Source: Odoribacter sp. AF15-53
GTDB lineage: Bacteria; Bacteroidota; Bacteroidia; Bacteroidales; Marinifilaceae
DNA length: 64,000 bases
Direction: 5' to 3'
Assembly: GCF_003479425.1 (NCBI RefSeq)
Contig: NZ_QUHC01000001.1
Span: forward strand, 496,001-560,000
Both the position numbers and the translations under genes were made by a program. The notes beneath the pieces were generated by a model. The model saw only the letters and a list, made by a program, of their open reading frames with translations. It did no database searches and had not been told where the DNA came from. Shown here in pieces: positions 47,201-55,846 of this stretch (position 1 is the stretch's first letter; the number at the start of each line of letters is the position of its first letter).

Positions 47201-47234
47201 AGTATTTAATAGATTTATAAATTCAGGTGAAATT

Positions 47235-47654
47235 ATGCGTTGGGTAATTGACGGCGTAGATGATTTGAATCGGGTGGCCAAAGAGTTTTTGGCGAGTACG
47301 GGGGATAACACGATATACGCCTTGTACGGGCCGATGGGAGTGGGTAAAACGACATTCGTGAAAGCGGTGGCGGAATGTTTGGGAATAGAGGATGACGTGA
47401 ATTCCCCGACGTTTGCGATCGTGAATGAGTATTTGACGGCAAAGGGAGATTCGGTATATCATTTTGATTTCTACCGGGTGAAAAATATCGAGGAAGCGAT
47501 GGATTTCGGTTACGAGGAGTATTTTTATAGCGGGAATCGTTGTTTTATCGAGTGGCCGGAAATGGTCGAGCCGTTATTGCCGGATAATACGTTGATATGT
47601 AAATTCTCCGAGTTGGCTGACGGCCGGAGAGAACTGGTGATAGAAGAAAAATAA
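47235..47654 (+). CDS. tsaE: tRNA threonylcarbamoyladenosine synthesis ATPase TsaE
   Basis: 139 residues from ATG 47235 (MRWVIDGVDDL); an in-frame ATG at 47169 lies inside the promoter and dyad and would add unrelated residues. Walker A is LYGPMGVGKTTF, then NSPTFAIVNEY and FDFYRVKNIEEAMDFGYEEY, and EWPE, all typical of TsaE. It works with TsaB and TsaD to make t6A37 in tRNAs reading ANN codons. The ald gene follows 13 bp later. Confidence 0.94.
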   Translation: MRWVIDGVDDLNRVAKEFLASTGDNTIYALYGPMGVGKTTFVKAVAECLGIEDDVNSPTFAIVNEYLTAKGDSVYHFDFYRVKNIEEAMDFGYEEYFYSGNRCFIEWPEMVEPLLPDNTLICKFSELADGRRELVIEEK

Positions 47655-47667
47655 TAAAGGGGATATT

Positions 47668-48888
47668 ATGGATAACTCGGGTAAATTATTGGGTGCACTT
47701 ATCAACAGGGAATGGTTTCTGTACCAAGAAAAAGAGGTTTTCGGGGAATATAAACAGAAACGGTTGACAATAGGTTTGCCGAACGAGACAGAACGCCGGG
47801 AGAACCGGATTTGTCTAACCCCGGAATCGGTGGCCGTGATGGTGGATATGGGGCACACGATAATGATACAACGAGGAGCCGGAGAGGCGGCACATTACCA
47901 TGACCGGGAATACGCGGATGCGGGAGCCCAGATGTTGGACACGTGCGAGGAGGTGTATACCGCTGATATTATTTTGAAACCCACACCGGTGATGCAGGAA
48001 GACGTGGAGGTGATGCGCGATCGTCAGGTGATTTTGTCCCCGATAGAGCTTTTTGAATTGCGGAAAGAGGCGATCGTGGAGATGATGCAGAAAAAAGTGA
48101 CTGCCGTGGGTTTTGATATACTGAAAGATGGAAATGGGCTTTATCCCGTGGTCCAGATGATGAGCGAGATTTCGGGGAGTTCGGCGATTATGATAGCTAG
48201 CGAGTATCTGAGTAATTCGCGGGAGGGGAAAGGGATTTTGTTGGGAGGTGTGACTGGAGTGACACCTGCCGAGGTGGTTATCTTGGGTGCCGGAACGCTG
48301 GGTGAATATGCCGCACGCACGGCTTTGGCTTTGGGTGCGGTGGTGAAAGTTTTCGATCATTCCTTGGAGCGTTTGAGGCGTTTGAATCATTGTCTGGGAC
48401 AACGGGTTTACACTTCCGTGTTCCACAAACCTGTACTGGAGCGGGCGTTATTGTCAGCCGACGTGTTGATCGGGGCTTTGCGTTTCTTTGATGATGATTT
48501 CGGGATTACCGTTTCGGAGGAGCAGGTGAAATTGATGAAACAGGGGGCGGTTATCGTCGATATGTCTATCGAACATGGCGGGTGTATCGAGACTTCCGGT
48601 CCTACGACTCACGAGAATCCGACATACGTGTATAACGGGGTGATTCATTATTGTGTCCCGAATGTCCCGTCGAGGGTGGCACGTACGGCTTCTATTGCGT
48701 ATAGTAACCTGTTCACGCCCTTGTTTGACAAGGTTTCCCGTGAAGGAGGGTTTAATTCTGCTATCAAAAGCGATGTCGGGTTACGACATGGTGTTTATAT
48801 CTATAACGGGGTACTGACTAAAAAGGTCATCGCGGATAAGTACGGTCTGGTGTCCCGTGATATTGATTTGTTGTTGGCTGCTTTTTAA
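47668..48888 (+). CDS. ald: Alanine dehydrogenase
   Basis: 406 residues. PNT-type N-terminal catalytic domain (PNETERRENRICLTPESVA, IQRGAGEAAHYHDREYADAG), NAD-binding Rossmann fold (EVVILGAGTLGEYAARTAL), and the C-terminal region with MSIEHGGCIETSGPTTHENP and VPSRVARTAS. The enzyme interconverts L-alanine and pyruvate plus ammonia. It has about 30 extra N-terminal residues compared with the Bacillus enzyme. Its stop codon overlaps the stop of the convergent lactate permease gene by 4 bp. Confidence 0.9.
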   Translation: MDNSGKLLGALINREWFLYQEKEVFGEYKQKRLTIGLPNETERRENRICLTPESVAVMVDMGHTIMIQRGAGEAAHYHDREYADAGAQMLDTCEEVYTADIILKPTPVMQEDVEVMRDRQVILSPIELFELRKEAIVEMMQKKVTAVGFDILKDGNGLYPVVQMMSEISGSSAIMIASEYLSNSREGKGILLGGVTGVTPAEVVILGAGTLGEYAARTALALGAVVKVFDHSLERLRRLNHCLGQRVYTSVFHKPVLERALLSADVLIGALRFFDDDFGITVSEEQVKLMKQGAVIVDMSIEHGGCIETSGPTTHENPTYVYNGVIHYCVPNVPSRVARTASIAYSNLFTPLFDKVSREGGFNSAIKSDVGLRHGVYIYNGVLTKKVIADKYGLVSRDIDLLLAAF

Positions 48889-50297
48889 CTTCCAAGCGCC
48901 ACGATTATTCCTAGTAAAATACCGTACACGAGAGCGTAAGGGAAGGCTTGTTTCAGGATTTCTCCTTCTTTGCCTTGTAACTGACAGGCCGAGGTGGCGA
49001 TAGCTATACTTTGAGGGGAGATAATTTTCCCGGCGGTAGTCCCGGTTGTATTCGCGGCAGTCAGCCAAGAAGGCTCGACGTTTATATTTTCCGCTATTCC
49101 TACTTGCAATTTACCGAAAAGAATGTTGGCAGAAGTCCCGCTACCCGTGAGGAATGTTCCGGCTTCCCCGACGAGGGGGGACCAGAAGGCATACCCGTTA
49201 CCAGCCAGGGTGGTCAAGGTGTCGGCCATGAGTCGTATCATACCGGATATCTCCATGAGCGCGGATATCCCGACGAGGGCGATAACCATGATGATCGTGG
49301 TACGGATTTGCACGAGAGTTTTGCCTAAAAGTACGAGTTGTTTTTTGGTTTTCACGCCTTGGATTTGCCCGCCGATGAAAGCTCCCCCGAGCAAGAGTAA
49401 AGCGGTTCCCTTGAAGTGGAACGGGATGGCCAACAGGATGAAGAGAATGATAAACCCGTATATGCTCCACGCTTGGTAGATTTGTCGGGCGGTATACCCG
49501 TTCGTGAAAGAACTTTTCTGACCGGAAGGATGGAAGTGACTCCAGATGATAATAGCAATGATGGAACATATACTGCCGATGATAGCCGGTGTTTCTGGTC
49601 CGAGGTAGTTGGCCGTGAGATATTGGGCCAGATAGGATACTCCCCCGACGAGAGTGCCGAGCAGGAGGTTCTTGGGTAAGGCTTGTCGACGTCGGTCTGC
49701 CAGTATTGTGAGGGTGATGGGTATCAGGAAGATAAAGGGAAATAGTTGTTGAATCGTGGCTTTGCATAACTCCGGTAACGGACAACCGGTTTCCTCGGCA
49801 AGGACGGTTTCTGCAATCCCGACGGCCCCGAAGGTGGTCGGCTCGCTGTTGGCGATAAGACTGACCAAGACGGCGAATAACGGGCGGAAACCGAGAGTTA
49901 CGAGAATCGCCGCAGGAATGGCGACCGACGTGCCGTAACCGGCCATGCCTTCCAGTAAACCGCCAAATCCCCAGGTGATGAGTAACACCTGTACGCTTTT
50001 GTCCGTGGATATGGCGGCTAACTGACCTTTAAGTATTTCGATTTTCCCGGAATGTAACAAAAGGTTGTAGCTGAAAACGGCTATCCAGATAACGGATAGG
50101 ATAGTGACGCAGGCTCGATAGGAACTGTTTAATAAGGTCGTACCGATTTCCTGAACGGGTGCTTTGAAGATAAAGATAGCCAACAGGATCGTGATAATAA
50201 GGGTGAACAGGCTACTCTTATCCCCCGGCCATTTGCATATTCCCATGGATATGACCAAAATAGCCATAGGTAGTAGAGCAAACAAGATTTCGGACAT
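48885..50297 (-). CDS. L-lactate permease family transporter
   Basis: 470 residues with 11-13 predicted membrane helices. Family motifs: LITWGFGGLLEGMAGYGTSV, NSEPTTFGAVGI, GEAGTFLTGSGTSANILFGK, and TTAGKIISPQSIAIATSACQ. LctP-type carriers take up lactate or glycolate with protons. Next to alanine dehydrogenase, a role in moving three-carbon acids is plausible. It is probably co-transcribed with gmhB upstream (16 bp gap). Confidence 0.92.
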   Translation of the reverse strand: MSEILFALLPMAILVISMGICKWPGDKSSLFTLIITILLAIFIFKAPVQEIGTTLLNSSYRACVTILSVIWIAVFSYNLLLHSGKIEILKGQLAAISTDKSVQVLLITWGFGGLLEGMAGYGTSVAIPAAILVTLGFRPLFAVLVSLIANSEPTTFGAVGIAETVLAEETGCPLPELCKATIQQLFPFIFLIPITLTILADRRRQALPKNLLLGTLVGGVSYLAQYLTANYLGPETPAIIGSICSIIAIIIWSHFHPSGQKSSFTNGYTARQIYQAWSIYGFIILFILLAIPFHFKGTALLLLGGAFIGGQIQGVKTKKQLVLLGKTLVQIRTTIIMVIALVGISALMEISGMIRLMADTLTTLAGNGYAFWSPLVGEAGTFLTGSGTSANILFGKLQVGIAENINVEPSWLTAANTTGTTAGKIISPQSIAIATSACQLQGKEGEILKQAFPYALVYGILLGIIVALGS

Positions 50298-50300
50298 GAT

Positions 50301-50334
50301 ACTGTTATGATCTTCAATTTTCCGTTTTCAATTG
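50301..50334. repeat. ATTGAAAA-word repeat at the gmhB 3' end
   Basis: On the minus strand it reads CAATTGAAAACGGAAAATTG and then AAG. It closely matches CAATTGAAAATGGAGAATTG at 50931-50903 after holA and a third copy near 53767-53790. The last residues of gmhB (QLKTEN) and its TGA stop are encoded inside it. Confidence 0.6.
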
Positions 50335-50820
50335 CTTCAGAATAGTGTCGATAACCGGGGTTAAGTCACTGTTCTTCGGGATTTTTATACCTCGTATCCC
50401 GGCGGCTTCGGCGGCTTCTATATCCCGGCCACCGTCCCCGATCAATAGGGTGGCGGATTTGTCAATATCAAATTCTCGAATGGCTTGTTCGATCATGTAA
50501 GGCGATGGTTTGCGACACTCGCAGGGGGCGATGCTGCTGTGGTGAGGACAATAATATATCTTGTCTATGTGGGCCCCGTGTTTTTCCAGTTCCGCACACA
50601 TGTATGCATGCAGGTTTTCAACATCTTCGGTAGTGTATTCGCCTTTCGCGACACCCCCTTGGTTGGTTACGACAATAATCAGGTAACCCGCTTCGTTGAG
50701 GCGGCGGATTCCGTCGATCACGCCGGGGTTAAACACGAAATCTTCTATCCTATATATATAGTAGTGTCCTTCGTCAGAGTTGATCGTACCGTCCCGGTCA
50801 AGAAAAATAGCCTTATTCAT
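50314..50820 (-). CDS. gmhB: D-glycero-manno-heptose 1,7-bisphosphate 7-phosphatase
   Basis: 168 residues, HAD subclass IIIA. Motifs: FLDRDGTIN (nucleophile and acid Asp), VTNQGGVAKGEYT, the zinc-loop YCPHHSSIAPCECRKPSPYM, and LIGDGGRDIEAAEAAGI. It removes the C7 phosphate in ADP-heptose synthesis for LPS. The C-terminal tail KQLKTEN lies in a dispersed repeat, so the natural end may have been altered. It lies upstream of the lactate permease gene in the same direction. Confidence 0.92.
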   Translation of the reverse strand: MNKAIFLDRDGTINSDEGHYYIYRIEDFVFNPGVIDGIRRLNEAGYLIIVVTNQGGVAKGEYTTEDVENLHAYMCAELEKHGAHIDKIYYCPHHSSIAPCECRKPSPYMIEQAIREFDIDKSATLLIGDGGRDIEAAEAAGIRGIKIPKNSDLTPVIDTILKQLKTEN

Positions 50821-50933
50821 TTTAGATTTTAAATTTTAGATCCTATCAATTCTGTGATTTGTGATTTCAGATTAAGTGATTCCCAACACAAGGCCAACGC
50901 TTTTTTCATTTTCAATTCTCCATTTTCAATTGT
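50821..50933. repeat. Composite AT-rich repeat region between holA and gmhB
   Basis: Three word types in a row: TTTTAGATT-like words next to the gmhB start (50821-50842), TGTGATT/TCAGATT words with a 7-8 bp period (50848-50880), a short unique core (CCCAACACAAGGCCAACGC), and ATTGAAAA words (50903-50933) directly after the holA stop codon. The whole holA-gmhB gap is taken up by it. Confidence 0.6.
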
Positions 50934-51944
50934 TTAGTGCATTATTTTAAAAATTAATTCCTTTAAAAGCTCGCCGTCAGAGATATTCGCGTTTCCCACT
51001 CCCTTGGATTTGAGGTCGTATTCTCTGAGCCAAGAGATAATGTTGGCACATTTCATGGCATTATATTTTTTCGCTCCTTCGGTATAGTCTTTCATGAAGT
51101 AAGGATTGATTCCCAGCAGCCGGGCCATTTCCTGTTGATTCGGTGTACTCTTTTTCTGATAGTGGTAAGTCAGTAGATTCAAGAAATAGCGGAATAACAT
51201 AGTGATCGTGAGTACTAGTGGGTTATTTTTAGGATTGGCCTCGAAATAGTTCACGATGCGGTTGGCTTTCAGGTGATCCATCTGGATAATGGCAGCCGTG
51301 AGTTCGAACGTGTTGAATTCCTTGCTGATGCCCGTGTGTTCTTCTACCAGGTTCTCTTTGATCTCGCCTCCTCCGGGAAGTAAGAGCATCAGTTTATCGA
51401 GTTCGTTGGCAACCTTGCTGAGATCGTTTCCAAGACTCTCGGCTAGTATCCCGGCGGCTTTCAGGGAGATCATGTATTTCTTGTCTTTGCAGTACGAGAT
51501 GATCCAGTCCGGGATTTTGTTGTCGTAAAGCTTGGCTGATTCGAAATAGACGCAGTTCGAGGAACTACTCAGTTTTTTGAATACCCCCTTGCGTTTATCG
51601 GGTTTCTTGTTTTTGTAGAGAAATACCAGAATGGTTGTCGGTTGCAAATGCTCGATGTACGGGAGTAGGTTTTCAAAGTCCCGGATATTCTGGGCCTCCT
51701 TGACGATAACAACTTGGCGTTGTGACATCATGGGGAAACGGCGGGCCGTGTCGGTCACGGTTGTCATGGAAACATCGTTACCGTACAAGATGGTCTGATT
51801 GAAAGCCTTTTCGTCTTCCGAGAGGGCGTTTTTTTCAATTCTGGTCGCTATCTCATCCAGAAAATAAGGTTCTTCTCCTGATAAGAAGTAAATCGGGGCA
51901 TATTTTCCCGCCTTTAAATCCGTGACAATCTCTTCGTATTTCAT
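50934..51944 (-). CDS. holA: DNA polymerase III delta subunit
   Basis: 336 residues. N-terminal AAA+-like domain (PIYFLSGEEPYFLDEIATRI, FPMMSQRQVVIVKEAQNI), the delta middle domain, and a C-terminal collar domain (LARLLGINPYFMKDYTEGAK). It opens the sliding clamp in the clamp-loader complex. The length matches the family (about 340). Confidence 0.93.
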   Translation of the reverse strand: MKYEEIVTDLKAGKYAPIYFLSGEEPYFLDEIATRIEKNALSEDEKAFNQTILYGNDVSMTTVTDTARRFPMMSQRQVVIVKEAQNIRDFENLLPYIEHLQPTTILVFLYKNKKPDKRKGVFKKLSSSSNCVYFESAKLYDNKIPDWIISYCKDKKYMISLKAAGILAESLGNDLSKVANELDKLMLLLPGGGEIKENLVEEHTGISKEFNTFELTAAIIQMDHLKANRIVNYFEANPKNNPLVLTITMLFRYFLNLLTYHYQKKSTPNQQEMARLLGINPYFMKDYTEGAKKYNAMKCANIISWLREYDLKSKGVGNANISDGELLKELIFKIMH

Positions 51945-52003
51945 AAGGGCAAAGATAATTGGGAAATTTGGATATACGAAGATTTAGAAATGCAAAAAAT
52001 GAA

Positions 52004-52591
52004 TTATTTCATTCCTAGATTCTCTTTTTCGATGGTGCGCACGATTTGTTCGATTTCCCGGTCCCGTCCCTCCGGTTCGTAATCGGCTTTCAAGTTATTG
52101 CCGAACAAAAGAGCCAATGATTGCCAGAAATAAGCGTTCACGGTCCCCTTGTATTCTCTGATGTGGTTGAACGAGGTGTTGTTGGTTTCCCGGTAGATCA
52201 GGCGCACGAGAATCTTTCCTTGGGTGACGGTTAATTTCATTAGCGGTTGTTTGAACGTCTGCATGAGTTCTTTGTACTCTTTTTTGATGATTTGCTTGCG
52301 TTTTAATTCCGAATTCACTCGCGCTAACTGGTTCTCGATCTCGTTGATTTTGGCGGCGGCAATCTTGGCGTACGGGAATACTTTCCGCACGTTGTATATC
52401 ATTCGCTGGTTTCTTTGTTGTTGACGGGCATATTTCCGGGGATTTTTGATTCTGGCGACGACATCAACTTCACCGAGAAGGACATGTGGAACGGTATCTC
52501 TGCCGATAATAACAGCCGGGACAACACTTTGCGCTTCGGCAAAGTTGTTAATAAATAAAGATAGAAGCAATATGCCAAATATTTTCCACAT
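52004..52591 (-). CDS. Secreted DUF4294-family protein
   Basis: 195 residues. The signal peptide ends NFAEAQS. The conserved core has PHVLLGEVDVVARIKNPRKY, RNQRMIYNVRKVFPYAKIAA and GQSLALLFGN-like WQSLALLFGNNLKADYEPEG, typical of the Bacteroidetes family DUF4294, whose function is unknown. It is mostly helical and Arg/Lys-rich. It has a TAAATTTG -7 box at 52623-52630 (minus) that overlaps the divergent yqgE promoter region. Confidence 0.83.
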   Translation of the reverse strand: MWKIFGILLLSLFINNFAEAQSVVPAVIIGRDTVPHVLLGEVDVVARIKNPRKYARQQQRNQRMIYNVRKVFPYAKIAAAKINEIENQLARVNSELKRKQIIKKEYKELMQTFKQPLMKLTVTQGKILVRLIYRETNNTSFNHIREYKGTVNAYFWQSLALLFGNNLKADYEPEGRDREIEQIVRTIEKENLGMK

Positions 52592-52613
52592 TTTGTTATC
52601 TTTGCATTAACGC

Positions 52614-52643
52614 TTTGTAATACAAATTTAGTAGATATATTTG
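52614..52643 (+). promoter_or_regulatory. Promoter of yqgE
   Basis: TTTG (52614-52617), 18 bp spacer, TATATTTG (52636-52643), 20 bp before the GTG start. It overlaps a minus-strand TAAATTTG (52630-52623) serving the divergent DUF4294 gene. Confidence 0.72.
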
Positions 52644-52663
52644 ACTTGTAAAAATAATAACTA

Positions 52664-53254
52664 GTGGAAAAGGAGTTTCAGGAACTGTTTCAGATACGTC
52701 ATAACGATGATCGTGTCGAGGTGGGGAAGGTGTTGATTGCCGAACCTTTTCTGGAAGGAAAATATTTTAATCGTTCCGTGGTTTACATGGTGGAGTATGA
52801 CGAGAATGGAGGCGTGGGGTTCGTGTTGAACAAACCATTGCCTTACACGACGTCCGAATTGGTGAAAGAGCTGGAGGGGGTGTCTTTCCCGGTGTATATC
52901 GGGGGACCCGTGGAACGAAATCAGTTGTATTATATTCACCGGAGAGAGGATATCCCCGATTCGGTAGAGATCGCGAAGGGAATATACTGGGGAGGGAATT
53001 TCCAGGCTTTAACGGGGATGTTGAAAGCCGGAAAGATATTGGAAGGTGAGATTCGTTTTTTTGCCGGGTATAGTGGTTGGACCGAGAACCAGTTAGATAG
53101 TGAATTGCAAGAGAATTCATGGATGGTGGGAACGATCCCGACAGAAATATTGTTTTCTGTCCCGAACGATGGATTGTGGGAGCAGGCGATGAGTTCTTTG
53201 GGGGGAAGACACAAGCTTTGGGCGAATTTCCCGGAAGACCCGATTCTTAATTAA
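52664..53254 (+). CDS. YqgE/AlgH-family protein (UPF0301)
   Basis: 196 residues, starting at GTG (no ATG fits between promoter and conserved region). The family pattern is plain: GKVLIAEPFLEGKYFNRSVV, YDENGGVGFVLNKPL, YIGGPVERNQLYYIH, FFAGYSGWTENQLDSEL, and a C-terminal LWEQAMSSLGG. It is a cytoplasmic protein of unsettled function. Confidence 0.92.
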   Translation: MEKEFQELFQIRHNDDRVEVGKVLIAEPFLEGKYFNRSVVYMVEYDENGGVGFVLNKPLPYTTSELVKELEGVSFPVYIGGPVERNQLYYIHRREDIPDSVEIAKGIYWGGNFQALTGMLKAGKILEGEIRFFAGYSGWTENQLDSELQENSWMVGTIPTEILFSVPNDGLWEQAMSSLGGRHKLWANFPEDPILN

Positions 53255-53301
53255 TTGAAAGTTGAGAAAGAGTTCTTTGAGTTTGATTTAAAGTGAAATA
53301 A

Positions 53302-53402
53302 TTCGGTGATTGCCGATTGAATGATTCTGTGATTACAAAAAAGGAGTGCGAGAATTGTGTGGAGAAATCACTTAATCGGAAATCATAAATCACTCACTTA
53401 AT
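53302..53402. repeat. Inverted-array element with TGATT words, upstream of rnpB
   Basis: The left arm (53302-53335) has GGTGATT, CCGATT, ATGATT, TGTGATT; the right arm (53363-53402) has the reverse words AATCAC, AATCGG, AATCAT, AATCAC. The core is about 27 bp. The order of words TGATT-CGATT-TGATT is preserved between the arms. Confidence 0.62.
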
Positions 53403-53420
53403 AGGATTTGAAATGAATAA

Positions 53421-53763
53421 AGGCAGGCCGTTCTATCGCTGTCCCGCGAGGGAGAGAGGAAAGTCCGGGCAACGCAGGGCATCGTGTTTCCTAACGGGAA
53501 GGCCTTCGAGAGGGGGCAGTAGTGTAACAGAAAATAACCGTTCCGTTCGCGGAATAAGGGTGAAAAGGTGAGGTAAGAGCTCACCGGTATTCCGGGTGAC
53601 CGGGATAGCCGTACACCTCACGAGTTGCAAGACCATGTACACTGGCGCTTAGGTTTGCCCGACCAATGCCAGGGGGTAGGTCGCTAGAGCCGTGAAGTGA
53701 TTCACGGAGTAGATAAATGATAGAAACCGCAAGGTACAGAACCCGGCTTATAGGCCTGCCTTT
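53421..53763 (+). ncRNA. rnpB: RNase P RNA
   Basis: About 340 nt with the conserved landmarks of bacterial type A RNase P RNA: GAGAGGAAAGTCCGGGC near the 5' end, GTAACAGAAAATAACC, the GGTGAAAAGGTGAGGTAAGA region, and the 3' part with AGATAAATGATAGAAACC and GGTACAGAACCCGGCTTATA. The ends pair (GGCAGGCC 53422-53429 with GGCCTGCC 53753-53760), and a run of nine T follows as terminator. It cleaves the 5' leader from pre-tRNAs. Confidence 0.95.
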
Positions 53764-53912
53764 TTTTTATTGAAAATGAAGAATTGAATTTAGTTTAAAG
53801 TTTAGAGTTCAGAATTTAGAGTGAAAAAAGCGCCAGCTTGTGCGGGGTATAAACTTGTAACCTGCCAACTTGTAACTTGTAACACGCCGAAGGCGATTTT
53901 ACGCCGGAGACG
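53764..53912. repeat. Repeat region between rnpB and the serine dehydratase gene
   Basis: Two repeat types: ATTGAAAATGAAGAATTGAA and TTTAGAGTT words (53767-53822), then CTTGTAACCTGCC, CTTGTAA, CTTGTAA words followed by a GC hairpin CGCCGAAGGCG and CGCCGGAG (53854-53912). The second part is the GTTACAA family in the orientation opposite to the copy at 9680. Confidence 0.62.
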
Positions 53913-53929
53913 AATAAAAAATTAGTAAA

Positions 53930-55138
53930 GTGAAATCAATCAGAGAAATATTTAGAATAGGTTATGGACCTTCTTCCAGTCACACGATGGGGCCGGGACG
54001 TGCGGCTCTTTATTTTAAAGAAAGAAATCCGGATGCAGAACGCTATCGGGTGACATTATTCGGTAGTTTGGCGTTGACGGGGGTAGGACACGGCACGGAC
54101 GTGGCCATTCAGAAGATGATAAATCGGCCGGATGACACGGAGATCGTGTGGGAATCCGACAAATCTCTTCCGCATCACCCGAACGGAATGTTGTTCGAGG
54201 CTCTGGAAAACGGGGAAGTCAAGGATCGTTGGGAGGTATATAGTGTCGGTGGCGGAGCCTTGTGGGATGAGCAAGGAACTTTTAACCGGGAAGATATCTA
54301 CCCGGATACGAAGATGACCGATATATTGAACTGGTGCAAGGCTGAGGGGCGCTCTTTCGTCGAGTACGTGGAGTTGCACGAGGGACCGGAAATCTTTGAT
54401 TACCTGGAAGAGGTTTGGAAAGTGATGGTGGAAAGTATTCACAACGGCTTGGAGAACGAGGGTGTGTTGCCCGGAAACTTGCGTTTGGCGCGCAAGGCCT
54501 GTGCTTATCACGTGCGGGCCCAACAGTCCGCGGGAACTTTGCGTCACATGGGAATGGTATTCGCGTCCGCTTTGGCCGTTGCCGAAGAGAACGCCGCCGG
54601 GGGACGGATCGTGACGGCTCCTACTTGTGGTTCAGCCGGGGTAGTTCCTTCCGTGCTATTCTTCTTGAAGCATGATCAGGATATCAGTGACAAGCGGATT
54701 ATAAAAGGATTGGCAACAGCCGGGTTGATCGGTAACATCGTGAAAACGAACGGTTCAATATCCGGGGCCGAGGTAGGATGCCAGGGTGAGCTGGGAACGG
54801 CTTGTGCCATGGCTGCCGGGGCTGCGGCGCAGATATTGGGAGGAAGCCCGATGCAGGTGGAATACGCGGCTGAAATGGGATTCGAGCATAACTTGGGATT
54901 GACCTGTGACCCGGTTGGCGGGTACGTGCAAATTCCTTGCATCGAGCGGAACGCGTTTATCTCGCAGAAAGCCCGCGAATGCGCGATTTACTCCCTTTTC
55001 TCGGATGGACGTCATAAAGTCTCTTTCGATGACGTGGTAGAGACCATGATGCAGACGGGATGTGACATGCAGGCAAAATACAGGGAAACAAGTCTAGGGG
55101 GATTGGCCCGTATCTACAGGGCTCCCTTGAAAAAATAA
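53930..55138 (+). CDS. sdaA: L-serine ammonia-lyase, iron-sulfur type, single chain
   Basis: 402 residues from a GTG at 53930. It opens with [20 protein letters not shown], as in the beta domain, and the alpha domain follows (about 130-400). Cluster-ligand cysteines sit in [28 protein letters not shown] and the C-terminal MQTGCDM. It converts L-serine to pyruvate and ammonia with a [4Fe-4S] cluster. The next genes read in the same direction but a 99-bp gap separates them. Confidence 0.94.
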   Translation: MKSIREIFRIGYGPSSSHTMGPGRAALYFKERNPDAERYRVTLFGSLALTGVGHGTDVAIQKMINRPDDTEIVWESDKSLPHHPNGMLFEALENGEVKDRWEVYSVGGGALWDEQGTFNREDIYPDTKMTDILNWCKAEGRSFVEYVELHEGPEIFDYLEEVWKVMVESIHNGLENEGVLPGNLRLARKACAYHVRAQQSAGTLRHMGMVFASALAVAEENAAGGRIVTAPTCGSAGVVPSVLFFLKHDQDISDKRIIKGLATAGLIGNIVKTNGSISGAEVGCQGELGTACAMAAGAAAQILGGSPMQVEYAAEMGFEHNLGLTCDPVGGYVQIPCIERNAFISQKARECAIYSLFSDGRHKVSFDDVVETMMQTGCDMQAKYRETSLGGLARIYRAPLKK

Positions 55139-55237
55139 TAGATTCGGATTTAGGGTTGTGTGAATGAGACTAGATTATCGAGCTTGGAAGTAACAATCGT
55201 AAATCTAAAAACGTAGATCTAAAGTTACGTAAGGCTT

Positions 55238-55828
55238 ATGGATAGAATTAGATTAAAAGTTTTCGGGTTATCCTATAACAGTATGTCTCAAACGGGGGCA
55301 TACGCGTTGGTTCTGGCAGAAGAGAATGACACTTTTCGAATTCCTATTATCATCGGGATAGCCGAGGCACAATCCATCGCGATTCACCTGGAGCATTTGC
55401 GTTCGCAGCGTCCGTTGACACACGATTTGATAAAGAGTCTGGCAGACCAGTTGGGTGCGACTCTGGAGGAAGTCTATATTTATCGTTGGGAATCCGGAAT
55501 CTTTTACTCGGAATTGCGTTTTCGTCACGGGGAAGAGGTTTTGAAAATTGATTCCCGCACGTCAGACGCTATCGCTTTGGCGTTACGTTATAATTGCCCG
55601 ATCTATGTTGCCCCTGGCGTGATAGCCAAAACGGCGATACCGGTTTCCGATCTGGAAACGGGCGAATTTAGCGGGAAAACAACCGTGGAACCGGGGGACG
55701 CGAAGTCATCATCGGATGATTTTACCGAGGAAGAATTAACCCGGATGTTGGACGAGGCCGTGAAGAACGAGGATTACGAGAACGCTTCTCGTTACAGGGA
55801 TATGCTGAAAGCCAAAAGAGGGGAATAA
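55238..55828 (+). CDS. Bifunctional nuclease-type (BFN/DUF151) protein with UVR motif
   Basis: 196 residues. The BFN domain covers about 1-135 (PIIIGIAEAQSIAIHLE, RPLTHDLIKSLADQLGA, IDSRTSDAIALALR). The C-terminal UvrB/UvrC-type motif is at about 160-195 (LTRMLDEAVKNEDYENASRY). Some BFN proteins show DNase and RNase activity; the cellular role in bacteria is unclear. It precedes pgi by 18 bp. Confidence 0.88.
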   Translation: MDRIRLKVFGLSYNSMSQTGAYALVLAEENDTFRIPIIIGIAEAQSIAIHLEHLRSQRPLTHDLIKSLADQLGATLEEVYIYRWESGIFYSELRFRHGEEVLKIDSRTSDAIALALRYNCPIYVAPGVIAKTAIPVSDLETGEFSGKTTVEPGDAKSSSDDFTEEELTRMLDEAVKNEDYENASRYRDMLKAKRGE

Positions 55829-55846
55829 TATTTAAATATAAATACA

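Noticed and set aside
55139..55237. Further inverted array between sdaA and the BFN gene
   Set aside because: GGATTTAG and AATCTAAA-like words occur on opposite sides, but there are too few and they are too diverged to call an element with confidence.
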